Shown: in pieces, positions 34,045 to 45,876 of the stretch | How the letters are laid out: the number at the start of each line of letters is the position of its first letter | How positions within the stretch are numbered: position 1 is the first letter of the stretch | Origin: Capitulum mitella | Taxonomy: Eukaryota > Arthropoda > Thecostraca > Pollicipedomorpha > Pollicipedidae | Reading direction: 5' to 3' | DNA: 64,000 nt | Assembly (NCBI GenBank): GCA_030062745.1 | Contig: CP099848.1 | Coordinates: 6,069,685 to 6,133,684 of the forward strand | Made by a program: the position numbers and the translations under genes | The notes under the pieces: model-generated | The model's input: only the letters and a program-made list of their open reading frames with translations | What the model was told of the DNA's origin: nothing | The model's database searches: none

Positions 34045-35030
34045 TTATCCCGTGGTGCTATTTGGCGTCTTGTATCAGTAATTCGAAACGATCCTTCCTT
34101 TAACTTACCAAAAACAGCCTACACCAACAAAAACTTCTGCTCTCTGGCATCAGCTTTCCATCAGCCAGTTCTGGAAATTCAGTGCATTTCCGTGTCCGTT
34201 CATTGGTTAAAGCTTAGTACTTCCAGAATATTACTGAACAGAGAGGAATTTTGGCACAAGCAGGGTTACTCATAGCAAACTATCACGTCAAGTAGGAAAA
34301 TTCTGTTATACCTGCTGAGACATAGACTTCAAGCGAAATCTGCTGCATGAAAAAAAAGGATCAAAGGAATCCCTATTGCCTCCACTGGCGCCAAGATGTT
34401 GACTGCCGAAGAGCGCAGTGCGCCGTCCGACACCTGGCAGACTATGGGTTACCGACGAACGTAGAACTGGCGCCGGCATCCCGTCCGAGGCTGAAGGGCC
34501 CAGACGAGCCGGGGAGACTGGACAAGGGTCACGATGAACAGTCGCCGGCGCCATCTGGCTTAGTGCCTGGGGAAACGCTCTGCGACCGAAAATATTCCAA
34601 CAGCAGGAGCAGAGGCCAAGTGCAATCTAATCTTCCTCATAGACTTTGAACGCATTGCTGTTCAATTCGTATTACATGGGATACTTTTTGGAGTCGGACA
34701 GAGGGGCAGATGGCAAAGTTCTGGGCTATTATTTCCAAGCATTCTCACTAACTTAACAGTTTACGTAAGCGGAGGGGTACTGACCTTGTCCCCCCCCCAC
34801 CCATCTGGATGTCTATACGCCAGGGTGATCTCGTCAACTGCTAGATCCCATCAAAGGAGCCGACGTCAACATTGATGGGGGCTAGAGATAGGGCCACGAG
34901 AGCCCTCCCTGTTATCGTGCGGGTCTCGAATGCTCTCTGACAATGTACCGCTTGTATCTCCATTCGACTTCAAACACTACGGACACATTCCCTGTAAAGG
35001 AGCACAGTCAGCATTGAAACAACATTTCAG
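34045..35030. other. Unassigned non-coding stretch
   Basis: No gene is recognised. A moderately GC-rich part at 34385-34560 carries overlapping 100- and 82-codon frames on opposite strands, with no domain. Confidence 0.45.
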
Positions 35031-35033
35031 GAC

Positions 35034-35062
35034 TTTTGCTGGCCCTTTTGGGGCCAGCAAAA
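35034..35062. repeat. Perfect 12-bp-arm hairpin
   Basis: TTTTGCTGGCCC at 35034-35045, loop TTTTG, and GGGCCAGCAAAA at 35051-35062. It lies immediately upstream of the polypyrimidine tract. Confidence 0.85.
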
Positions 35063-35084
35063 CGTTTGGTTAAAAAAACACCAC

Positions 35085-35177
35085 AGTTCTCTCTCTCTCT
35101 CTTTCCTTTTTTCTCTCCCACCCTTTCTTTCCTCTTTTCCTCCTTTCTTTCTTTCTTTCTTTCTCTCCCTCTCTCTC

Positions 35178-35218
<41 letters not shown>
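35085..35218. repeat. Polypyrimidine (CT/CTTT)n tract followed by (TA)n
   Basis: About 95 bases consist almost only of C and T on the plus strand (35085-35180), with a CTTT run near 35145-35163. They pass directly into 38 bases of (TA)n at 35181-35218. Mirror-repeat polypyrimidine DNA can form triplex structures. Frames here are low-complexity artefacts. Confidence 0.9.
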
Positions 35219-35222
<4 letters not shown>

Positions 35223-35555
35223 TGTCCCATACAGTGTCAGCCGGGACGGTGAAGTGACAGGCAGTGGCAGTGAAATCCAATATGTTGTCGAGCACGCGCC
35301 GTAACAGTCCTGTATCAAGAACTGAACCCATATCTCGTCAGACCCACGGAAAAAAGAAGCCAAAACATAACACACATCTAAAGTAACGGTTTCCAAGCCC
35401 TTGAAAATGACTTCATACGTCGGGGACCTGACATAAACAGGTGATGCGTTTTTTTTTTTGTAAAAATGACGTAAGCTCAGACGCTGTTGCCGATTTCATG
35501 CTTTTGATACGGTCTTTTCGCCGACAGTCGGAGAAATACCTCATGAGGGAATTAA

Positions 35556-36889
35556 CGATCAGACCCTCGTCCGAAGAAGAAGGTGTATCTCCCGAAAGAC
35601 CAAACGCAGGGTCTTCAAACTTTCAAGGCCTATTCTTAAATCATTTGCACACATTCTGGTAAAAACTTGGTGACGAGGTCGTCTCAGATCACACGTTATG
35701 ACGTCATAAAGATGACAATGAGGTTGACGTTTGATTTTATTTCGCCGCTTTGTTGTCATTGCTTTTTCAATGCACGGTGGAAATGATTCCCTTTGTACGT
35801 CAAGATAACCTCGTTATGACGTTTCAAAGACGACAATGATTATGGTTTGACGTTTGATTTTATTTCGCTGCTATATTGTCAGTGTTTTTTTCAATGCATA
35901 GTGAACATAGTTTCCTTTACATTTCAACATAACCTGGGATTCAGTATGGAACAGCCCTGGCCTCATGCTAAGTCATCCTACTCCAGACATGCATTTTCCA
36001 CTTTGTAGACGCGATAAAAATACATTTTGAAAAAGAAACTAGACTGACAGGTTTTTTTGGATACGGAAAGAACGATTACCGACTTTTTGCATCATATGGC
36101 ACGTAGAACTTACATGGCAGTTTCTTGCAACAGTGTAACCTTTGTAGTTTGATATCTGGCGGTTTATACAGATTTTAGTTCAGTGAATGAACTGGTGGCA
36201 CCCGGTTGACGTTGCGGATGACCGGTGTAAAGATATCGGCCTTTGCAACGATGTGCAACATCCCATGAGAAATGCAAAATCGGCCAAATTGACTAGTAGA
36301 GTAATCCAGAAGTGAGATGGAGGTCACCAGCGTGCTTGCGATACTGCGTTTGAAACTACAAAATGTAGCAACCTTTCATGTTCCCAGTAAGTGGGGAATT
36401 GCAAGGGTTTACTTTTGTCGAAAGCTTTTGCAGGTGTTGCTTCTGCTTATCCATGTCAAATGGGCCACGAAACCTGCCATGCATGACCCGTTACCACGGA
36501 CTCATATTTGACTCAGACCCTATGATGACGTGATATCTGCTTTACGTAGACCTTATGATGACACTGGCTCATGTCACAATCAGAACGATCACGCTACCAG
36601 AGACATACTGTCATGCAGGCTTCAGTCTTGGTCTGCTTTTCATTGCAATTAGGCAGCTCCGGAAGAAACGGCCACTTTTGGGTATTTGACCTGACCGGTG
36701 ACGCCATCGTTGACCCAAAAGTAGCAAAAATGTATATCTCACAGGACTTCGCAGCTCACCGCTATCGATTGCCGTTTAATCAGCCGAATCGGGCGACTGG
36801 TTCTCCAGATAGAATGGGGGCGGGGGCGTCAACCCCCACCACCACCATCAGCCGATGGAAGGTGGCGAAATACCCCAGTCCATGATAGG
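35556..36889 (+). mobile_element. TT4 element, copy 2, with internal duplication
   Basis: TTAA at 35552-35555 and a TTAA-like CTAA at 36890-36893 flank 1334 bp aligned with the TT4 copy at 5588. The excess over copy 1 is explained by a tandem duplication of 118 bp (35694-35811 and 35812-35930, each with GACGTTTGATTTTATTTCGC). Removing it leaves about 1216 bp, against 1220 bp in copy 1. The left terminal bases have diverged. No coding frame is present. Confidence 0.65.
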
Positions 36890-37039
36890 CTAATGATATA
36901 CACAGATCTCTAAAAATGTCCGTCGCCTTAGCAAGCTATTTAGACTGAGATGGGAAAGGAAGGTTGTAAGCAGACGTGGGCTTCCCACATTTGTCATATG
37001 AGTTCATGCACGAAAGAGTGTTAGAGACCGCGCGGTGAA

Positions 37040-37510
37040 AAGGAGAGGTTCTCTTTCGGTTCTCTGAATCGTTGGAGGTGCCTGCGAATGACACCTACTC
37101 GCATGCACGTGCTCTCCGGATCTTTTGCCACTGAAGTACGTGCGCGACCCTGTCGCGCACGGCGTCCGGCTCTGGCACGCATGCTCGTCGACGAAGACCT
37201 CGTCCCGTCGCGGGTCGACCTCCGTCGCGGGGTCGTCTTCCGTTCCGGGATTGCGGTGCGCTCTGAATCCAGCATGCGGTTTCAACCAATTACCTGGCCT
37301 GATGACCCGGAAACCTGAACCTCCCGATGGATCGCCAGGCGTCCGCCAGGAGCTCGAGACAGGGAAGCCTCGTGAGCCCGCGATTGCAGCTCGGAACAGG
37401 CAGTGTTGGCTGATAAGCACGCTCTGTACTCGTTCGCACGGACGCCGGCTCCGAACTACATTGCTGGATGCTAGAAAAGACGTTGGCGAGGACCACCGCA
37501 TCGACGTCCG
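37040..37510. promoter_or_regulatory. CpG-rich island
   Basis: A CpG-rich block (many GTCGCG, CGTCG, CGGGA) with overlapping frames of up to 165 codons on the minus strand and 139 on the plus strand. Two opposed frames of similar length argue for composition, not coding. No domain is recognised. Confidence 0.35.
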
Positions 37511-37519
37511 GGAAGATAA

Positions 37520-39600
37520 CCTAAAATCAAGGCCGGAGCCATAGAAGGACCCTCATTTTTGGAGACTATTACTTCCTTAAATCACATCGCTGAAAGCGTG
37601 GCACGGAAAGAGCTGCCTCACCAGAAAGGTGTCATCCTTTCAGCAACCATGGGGAGGTGAATACCATTGACGTCACCTTTCTAGTTCATTCTGGTGCAGC
37701 TGTTGGGGCAACATTCAAACCAGACTTCACTGCAGTTGTGTACTGTTTCGTGGCTACTCCATGCAAGGTTCTTCAACCAATTCTGATCCTTACATGTAAG
37801 TGCTGTTTCAAGACATATATTACTGGCTTTATCCAGTTCGCGCGCCCTCCGATGGATGCGCGTAAAGCAAGCACAGCATGTAGCAAGCATAAAGCAAGCA
37901 CAGGTCCATGATCGCAGTTAACAAGTGCCACAAAAATGCTGCAACATAGGACAAGTGCAACACAAACACTGCAGAACATGTATCAGCTTGTACTTTTATC
38001 AGCTCGTGGTCGATGCCGATCCTTCATAAGTAATTACCTACATAGGGAATCAAGAATGGGGCTTTGTTTCATGCCTACCAGCACAGCAAGCAATCGGAAG
38101 ACTCCTGGTTTATCGTTTTTCAAGTTTCAAAAGTGTATGAGAACTGTCGGGTTAAGTCAGGTCAATGGACTTTTTCCAAAAGATATGTTTAGTGGGGATA
38201 CTTTGCAAACCACGAAATAAGGCTAATGGATCGCTTACGGAATTTGATAAAATAACAGCAGTGAAAAGGGCAAATTGTCATTGATCTGCATCTCGCGATT
38301 TGACACGATAGTCGGGGTAAACGATAAAAGCCAGGCAAAAACAGCTCGTGACATCTTGTTAGCAACTGGTTGCTCTGTTGCATGTTTAATGTCAAATCGC
38401 ATTATCTTTCTTTGTTCAGGAAATACGAAGGCATTTCAGTTTAATTTAATCAGGAAGTGAAATGGCAATTTAGATATATGAATACTACCGACGTCACGCG
38501 ACTACTTCACGGAACAGTCAAATCGCAGGATGACTGTACCTTGCACCCTATGAATCACAATATCACACTAACACTCCCTCCCCAACACACGCACTTGAGT
38601 TCCTACGCCCCTTCTGGGCTCAAACTGTAACAAAGAATTCTTAAATAAGACGCCTTAGGCCACATTTTGAGCAGAATGCAAAGCAAAGGAGGTGTACGAT
38701 ATGGAGCAAATTAGTTCATGGTCCGTCTTGTTGCAGTCCTATGGATGTTGCGACGCAAATGGATACCAATTTGAAAACAATGATGGTTGGTTGGCTGGTT
38801 GGTTTTGTTATACCATCCGGTTTACAAGTAACGTAACCTTTTCAAAACTCGTATAATAAGACAACTTACTCGACCTCTCAACCCTTGGATTGTTATATAA
38901 AATTTATTGCACGCTGTCGCACGATGCAGGACGTACATACGAATGTAAGCAAGCCTTCGACTCACGAACATGATCCATGCCATAACTTAACACAACACGA
39001 TTTACTGGCCGTTTTCACAACGGCGGCAGAATGAAAAGTTTGACGGACAAACGATCCGTGCAGATGACTAATGTAGGTTAAGGAAGGAAATACGTGCACC
39101 GTTATGTCTAAAGTTTCGGAACCTGTACCGTGATTAACACTTATGGTTCGTTATCTCGACCTTTCCCATCATACTACTAAGTAATCCTCCTCACTGAGTC
39201 CGACAGCTTGAAAGCAGGAAGTAGTGAATTTCTATGGCCCGGTGCATAATGCATAAATGCCCCGCAATGATCAGAACTCACCAGACACCCGCTAAAATCT
39301 TCAAAGTTCGCAACTTTCGATGGCAATTGACAGTGCATGGCAGTTTCCACAAGTGTTACCTGATCACGCACAGTGACAGATGGCTGAAAATTACACATGA
39401 CCGATTCCGACGAAATAGTGTGACTTGCCAAAAATTTGAAGCAAAAAATGGAAATCAGCTTGTGGTGACAATTGCCATCTTAGACGATAGGCGGTATCAA
39501 TCTGCATTTGCGGATACCTCCCTCTCTCCCTCCCCATCACAGCGCATCTGTATCTTTATCTATATATCAGTTTGCCTCCGTTGCATTATGAGCTGCTTAT
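37520..39600. other. Unassigned non-coding stretch
   Basis: No gene is recognised. Short imperfect direct repeats occur at 37862-37895 (AAAGCAAGCACAG twice) and 37919-37975. A GGTT run lies at 38787-38808. Confidence 0.45.
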
Positions 39601-39602
39601 CA

Positions 39603-39655
39603 TTCATCGTTGCATTATCGTTATATATATCATTGCATTATCGTTATATATATCG
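39603..39655. repeat. Tandem duplication of about 25 bp
   Basis: GCATTATCGTTATATATATC occurs twice in a row (near 39611 and 39635). This small local duplication next to TA-rich sequence is probably slippage. Confidence 0.7.
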
Positions 39656-39659
39656 TTTC

Positions 39660-40050
39660 AATATTTAAATGCATTCGTCGCAAGTCTGCAGGACAACAGA
39701 AACCGTTAAAGTTTGCTTTAGATGTTTGTCTTACGTTGCAACTAGAAATCTCGAGTTTATTTACAACGATAGCATAGGAAAAATGTTGCAATATTAGACG
39801 TCGTCGCTTTGCAGTAAAATTGAACCCTTGAAAAACTTTCGCACCTCCCGCTGGATTCCAGCAACAATGCTAAGAATGCCAATATCAAGAGACAACCACT
39901 CATTTAACGTCCGCGTTGTGCTGACGGTCGTCATTGCTTATACGTCCCACACAGACTTCCAATGAATACCTGGTTTAGAAATTGCTTTGAGGGTGGCAAA
40001 CGTCTGGAAACATCAGGCAAAACAATATGTCGCCTACGATGCATAGGCTT
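39660..40050. other. Unassigned non-coding stretch
   Basis: AT-rich sequence between a small tandem duplication and a GC-rich island. I see no gene, repeat copy or structured site. Confidence 0.45.
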
Positions 40051-40054
40051 CATT

Positions 40055-41050
40055 TGTATAATGTCCACCGAGCCGAGGGCCTCTACCTCTTTCAGTGTCG
40101 TCCTACCCCACACATCCCAGAGCTGGAATGGTACTCCGGCCTCCTGCCCTGAGGCTACTGCCACGCGCCGGCCAGCCGATGCCAGACGTCAGCGTTCCGT
40201 GGTCGACTGGCCCTCGTGCGCTCGTGTACCATGCGTGCCACTCCGAAAATGGGGTGTCGTCACGGCCTCCTGGATTTTTTTGTTGGTGTTCTGCACGATT
40301 ATCGTGAATATATCGCCGGAAAAGACCAGTCGCCATGCTTCTTCCGGATTACGCACTGCTCTTGCTCGCGCTCCTGGCGAACGCCTGGCCGAGTCGTGAC
40401 CACATTCAGTCCGTCCTGCCGGCCAGTCACGGGCGGCCAGTCCGTCACCCACGTCACGGATTCCTCAGCAGACGTTACTGTTTGTTTTGCCGTGATGACT
40501 TTGCACACATTGGAAGTTGTGCCTTTGCAACAGGATCGTACTTTCCCTCGTCCAGCGAAGTCTCGACGTCGTGAACGATGGCCCGCGGCCTGCGACGGCT
40601 GTGGGACGTTTCAGCATGGACTCCGTCGGCTGCGTCGGCCAGCGCGCCTGCTCTAGCGGGTGGAGAAGCTGCGCGGAGGTCATCCTCCCTGTCCGAGGAT
40701 TCAGGTGAACCAGCCAGTCGTCTAAGTCGTCGCTGTTACTTTGTCCTAAAACTCTCCGTACGTTCTCCTCCGTCCGTTGTCTTTTTCTAGACGTGCCTTC
40801 GCTTTCAGTGCAGGCGTAATGTAAGCAGCGCAGTGACTTGTTCGAAGTATGGGGTCTCCCGTGACACTGCCTGCTCCAGTCTCGGGGCACGCGGACACTC
40901 GCTTGGTGCCTTATCTGAGTCCACCCCTTCCCCTCCTGAGCTGATAAAGCGTGAGATGATAACGAGCGAGGGCAGATGACGCCATCGAACGGGGTGCGGC
41001 CGCTCGAACGGAGCGCACGCGTGGCAAAAACCACACAGGTCTGCAGATCG
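40055..41050. promoter_or_regulatory. Long CpG-rich island with the longest minus-strand frame
   Basis: About 1 kb is GC- and CpG-rich. Frames on the minus strand (222 codons, 40465-41133) and plus strand (146 and 145 codons) overlap. The 222-codon frame includes a charged stretch reading KRQRTEENVRRVL, but I cannot match it to any family and it has no signal peptide or membrane segment. High GC alone could keep the frame open. This is the likeliest spot in the window for an undetected exon, at low confidence. Confidence 0.35.
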
Positions 41051-41054
41051 GCTG

Positions 41055-41452
41055 AGAAAGGACTTCCATGGACTAAGAGGTGAACGGCTGCACTTTTCAG
41101 CGGAACACTTATGGCGTATGGGCTATGCACCATGACCTCTGAGCTTCATCTGTCATAGGTTTCCAGTCGTGATGCATGTTTGGACAGACATCAATCGTCA
41201 ACATCGCCAGCTAACGTACTTAGTCCAGTCTGCATGCGCCAAGGGTGAAAACACCCAGTTTAGGTGTTCTTGGAACCGCCCTTGCCATCGCAAGTGTATT
41301 TTGTTCCTCGCAGATGGTATTGAATGAACGTGCTCACTTCGAAATACCGTTCTGGGGAAAAGAACACACATGTGTATGGAGCCATGGCTGCCAGAGTGAC
41401 CCAAAAATTTTCGGGAATCGCAAAATGTCCGCAAAATGGCTCATAAAGGTCG
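41055..41452. other. Unassigned non-coding stretch
   Basis: No gene or repeat copy is recognised between the GC-rich island and the TT1 element. Confidence 0.45.
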
Positions 41453-41456
41453 TTAA

Positions 41457-42659
41457 CCCTATTCCCGGAGGGCTAGACGGTATGGCCGATTCCCGGCAGG
41501 GGGGGGGCGGATTCGGCCCCCCCCTGAGATCTCAAGAACTACTTGTCCGATTTCATCGCAACAAACGGCAATCGATTTGCCGTCACGTGAACTACATTTT
41601 TATAAAAAGAAATTTTCAAGATTTTGAAATTTGTGGATACAGGGGGGCAAAAATGTCAAAATGGGGGGTACTTTTGGACTTCTTATAACTCCATTGTTTA
41701 TGGACCGATTTCGACGAAACTGGCATGAATCGAGAGATGATGGATAGGGCTTTTACCATGGGTCCGCAAATCTGAAATTTCGAGAAAATTCATGGGCGTC
41801 CGCAGGGTTTCAAAAATAGGAGAATTGGTTTTCTAACAATTGGATGAACAAAAAAGGCAAACACCCGTTTTTGGCTTCTGCTAGTCATGTTATACTAAAA
41901 CTTTCGCATTACAATGTTTGTATAATGTTAGCATAGGCGGTGCCAGGGACATGAAAAAGGGGGAACTGTCATGGTCACACGTTTCTCAGATCAACTTGTG
42001 ACCTTTGACCTTAAATGACCTCCAGTGATCTTGGGGTCACTTGGAATGATCTCCTGTGCATTTAATATTATCTTTAAACGTTTTCAATCATTTGAATTCA
42101 CTCTAATTCAAAAATTTCGTTTTATGGCTATTGCGATATAGGGTACAAGCACGGACATTTTAGGTCATAGCTCCGTGACCCGACCTGATATCAAGCTAAA
42201 ACTCGGTACACAAGTAGAAGGCATTCTTCTACGTCATATGTATTCCGGGTTTGGCATTTGAAAAAACGGCCCCGAAATTATAGCGAAAAAAAATTTGACT
42301 TTTGACCCTGACCTGACCTTGTCAAATGATCTCAGGAGAACAAAACTATATCTGCACATTGCCCAACTATTTAGCTATACATCCATATTAAGTTTTAAGT
42401 TCTATCTTAAAAACTCTGTTTTTGGCAGACATTTTCCTTTTACCCTTAACATGGCCAAAAATGGCATGAGGTGCCTCCCAAAAACGTTGCCTGGCTCCGC
42501 CCCTGTGCAAATAGAATTTTGAAATTTTGTCACGGCACGTAGAAAGAATAGCTAGGAAAAGTCACCACGTTTCGTGAAGCTGCGTTAAAAACCTTGGAAT
42601 TGGCAAGCAAAAAACCCGAGGGGGGCGGATTCCGCCCCCCCCCCCTGCCGGGAATAGGG
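41457..42659 (+). mobile_element. TT1 element, intact-length copy (TTAA-flanked)
   Basis: TTAA at 41453-41456 and TTAA at 42660-42663 flank 1203 bp. The 12-bp ends CCCTATTCCCGG and CCGGGAATAGGG are exact inverted repeats, followed inward by G8/C8 hairpin blocks. The copy is very close to that at 25242 and also carries the perfect TGACCTTTGACCT (41999-42011). Its similarity to 25242 suggests both are relatively recent. No transposase frame is present. Confidence 0.87.
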
Positions 42660-42663
42660 TTAA

Positions 42664-43113
42664 GTTTCATCATCCAATCCTTAGCTATGAGGAACCATGG
42701 CATGGACTCCACACTCCTCCCAAAGGCGTCCCTAGAGGTGCCCATGGGCAACCCAAAAACTGGCAAAAAATCAGGCAATGTCCGCAAAGTACAGCGAAGA
42801 AAGACCACCCGAAGGACTCAAGATCCTACCCGCAGTTGTTAGATGGCAGTAGGGGATTTCATCCCACTCTTGCGTAGGGCATAAAGAATATCGAAAAGAT
42901 GCCTTAAAAATTCCGTGCCTGAAGACCCTGGGCTACCCAAACTTTTGAAAAACTGCGAAATGCGCACAATGAGTATTTAGGAAAAGGAACCTGTTTCCAG
43001 CGGTTAGAGGACAACATGAGAAAAACGCCGGGGAAGGTGATCCCCTCCCCAATATACATAATAGGGCTAATCTTTTTCTGAAGTGGTCGGAACCTACAAC
43101 GTCATCGATGATC
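42664..43113. other. Unassigned non-coding stretch
   Basis: No gene or repeat copy is recognised. The sequence directly right of the TT1 element is ordinary and serves as its flank. Confidence 0.4.
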
Positions 43114-43117
43114 TTAA

Positions 43118-43160
43118 TCCGCGCCCGACTGGGAGCTGTTGTTGGCGACATTCCACCTCT
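43118..43160 (+). mobile_element. Candidate solo TT2-like terminus
   Basis: TTAA at 43114-43117 is followed by TCCGCGCCCGACTGGGAGC, close to the TT2 left end (CCCGCCCCCGACTGGGGGG). The TT2 body does not follow, so this is a fragment or a chance match. Confidence 0.35.
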
Positions 43161-43164
43161 AAAT

Positions 43165-45870
43165 CGCGAAAGGTTAATCGCACGATATAAATAAGCATAT
43201 ATATATATACTATCTCCTCATAGCAGTTTATATAGACTTCCGAGAAAATCCCTGGACCTCGAGGGCCGTAATTAGACATGGCTAAGTCGAGGTAACAACG
43301 AATAGATAAAAGTCTGTAGATGCCGACACAGGTGTATTTTTCTGATTTGTTGAATATCTGCGTGGAAACGTGGTGAGCAAATGCTGTCTAAATGGCGTGA
43401 GTGATGGCCGTTTTCAGGAGACCAGTTCCGTATTGTTGTCGGGACGGAACCGCCGGCAAGCCTGGCCGTTAACGTGCTTTTCGCCCTTTCAGCGTGGATT
43501 TTGTTGAGGCGAATTATTTGCGTTGTCGGCGAACGTTAATCCTACGGCGGGGAGGGACTTTCAGCAATGCTCGTCGTATGTATCTGATGATGCTGCCTTC
43601 ATACTTCGACAGGAACCAAACATTCATTCTTATTCATTCCAAAGATTCTTATTCCAGAAACGAACAACCTGAATGCGGTAAACAATTTTCCAACGTCACT
43701 CATCACCGCATATTGTCGGAGAACGATGCAACATTTGGCAAAAGCTAGGGTTTGACCTAAGGGTTAAAATACTGCGCATTGGGACTGCATAAGATATGTA
43801 CAACGCATTACATTTACTGCAGGCGTCAAACCTCGTGTCGCATAATTTTGGGGCATTATACCATAATTATGACTGAACGCTGGTGAACCCACCCCCCCCG
43901 TATTCATCAAACTTATAAACCAGTCAAGAAAAACACGATCAATTTCATCAAGAAAAGCAGACAAACTCGACCTAGCCTAAAGAGTCGCGTTCCTTAAAAA
44001 GTTCCGTCGAAATAAGACACCAAATACTGGTTCTCAGCCTCAAAAAATCATAGTGATTCCAAACTCCCAATAAAACCTTCGGAGGCAGGACGTAACCCAA
44101 TCAGCTTCAGGCCCCGCCTGCTACCAGAGACGGCTCTGCCGTCACCGTTACCAGTGCTGGCGAACGGGGACGACGTGGCGCTTCACGACATCCCCCGAGT
44201 AACACCGTGCAGAAACAACCGAAAATAAAGCCGGATAACACAGTTACTTTTGAGAGACAGCCGTTGTTTTCAGACTGTCGTTAAGGAGCTGGGCTGGTGG
44301 ACAATCAGAGTGACATGCTCGATAGTCGTACCTCCCCGACAACCAATGTGTACTCCTCGATGACTCATTCAAGGTTGTTGGTTCGATTATCGGCTCGCTG
44401 GTGGTCGATCTGTGACGCACGTGGCGGCTGCCCACCGAAAGCGGTCCTCCTCAGGACCACTGGCTTCGACACCTGACAACATCTGATATCCTTCTAGCCA
44501 AAACGAAGTGTAAGAGTTAACACTCTTGATGCAGATAACAACCCAAAAACGAAATTCAACACCATGAAGTCTGCTTCGTCACAAGCATTCCGGTAAGACT
44601 GTAACTCATAAAAGCACCTAAGGAAGCACAGGCTTCCCCGTATGGACGGCCGCAGGCTGTATGGCGCTGCCCGTCCGTCATAATGAAGTCATGCCCTGCT
44701 TCCGGCCGACAATGCCAGGTGCAGGTCCTGAGCAGGAGAGGATCCTGGACATTCGAAAACCGGCACGCGGTAATTCAACTGTAGCACAAAAACTCTACAA
44801 CACAAATGTTCCGTAAAAATGAAAAAGGTGGAACAAAAACGACGGAAGAGGCGGTCACTTCCTGGGCCAGGTCCGGATCCGAGGCTGCTGCCGTATGGAC
44901 GGTCAGCATTATTCAAAATAACATGTTTAAACTGAATTCTCCTCAGGCATGCCGTTAGTCACACGTGATGGCATGAATTATCCGGAAGTACATCCAGTGA
45001 ATCCGAGCACACGCACATCTGTCTGCTGCCCAGTTCCACCGCGCTTCTCCTATCAGAGACGCAACCACATGTATCACTGACGCATTAGAAACAGTTTTAA
45101 AACAAAAGGAAGAGTCATAATTTTCTGTATGATTTACCCTCAGACATGCCGTTTCTTTAATTCTGAAGATTCGCACAAGAGACACGCTCGCACGCTGCGA
45201 TTTTTCCCTGTTAGGTGCGTCTCGACCGCCCGCAACCAATCGAGTCGATCTTTTTACGTCCGCTCAACCATTGGTGACACGTATCGTGATCGGAGGTCCC
45301 GGGGCCTTCCTGGTAGCGTGAATTTTTGAAGCATGAGAGTTACCTTCATTTACTGTGACCTCCACTGGTCTTTTTCTAGAAATCGGCGCTTTAAGTGAAA
45401 TAGGATTCTACAAAGTTCCGTCAGTGATAACTCACAAGTGCTGAAATTGTCCCGAAAAATAGGAAGCGCAGGGTTTTGCGTCGAAAGCAGATCCCATATG
45501 GGAACGGAATAGTACACAGCACTTGTCAACGTACTAGTGAGATCCTAGCGAAGAGACATTTTTTAAGTGCGCCACACTTTACACACACAGATCGGAGCAA
45601 CGGTCATTCCTCTGACTGCAGTTCAGACAACAGGTGTTTCGGAGTGCGCACCGTGAGACGGAAATATTGCGCATGCAGCACGTCACAAAACATAGAACAC
45701 AAAACGCATCATCTGACCATAACCAGAGCAGCTTTACGGTAACGCTGGCACAACAAACCACACGTTTTCCAGGTGGACCGGCACGCGGATGCACTGTGGT
45801 TTGTTGTCTTCTCTCTGCACGCTATGTTCGCAACAGCTGTAGTCGCATATTGCTCCAGTGAATCCCGGTG
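43165..45870. other. Unassigned non-coding stretch
   Basis: No gene is recognised. The word CCGTATGGACGG occurs in the same orientation near 44638 and 44889, which may mark a small element between them, but I could not establish ends. Frames are 94 codons or shorter. Confidence 0.4.
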
Positions 45871-45876
45871 GTTCAA

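Noticed and set aside
33495..34275. Frames rich in Tyr-Ile
   Set aside because: They are translations of (TA)n microsatellites.
35034..35062. Histone mRNA 3' stem-loop
   Set aside because: The stem is 12 bp with a five-base loop and lacks the conserved histone stem-loop sequence. No histone frame is nearby.
44384..44405. GGTTCGATTATCGG as a tRNA T-arm
   Set aside because: No A-box or cloverleaf partner is present in the 80 bases upstream.
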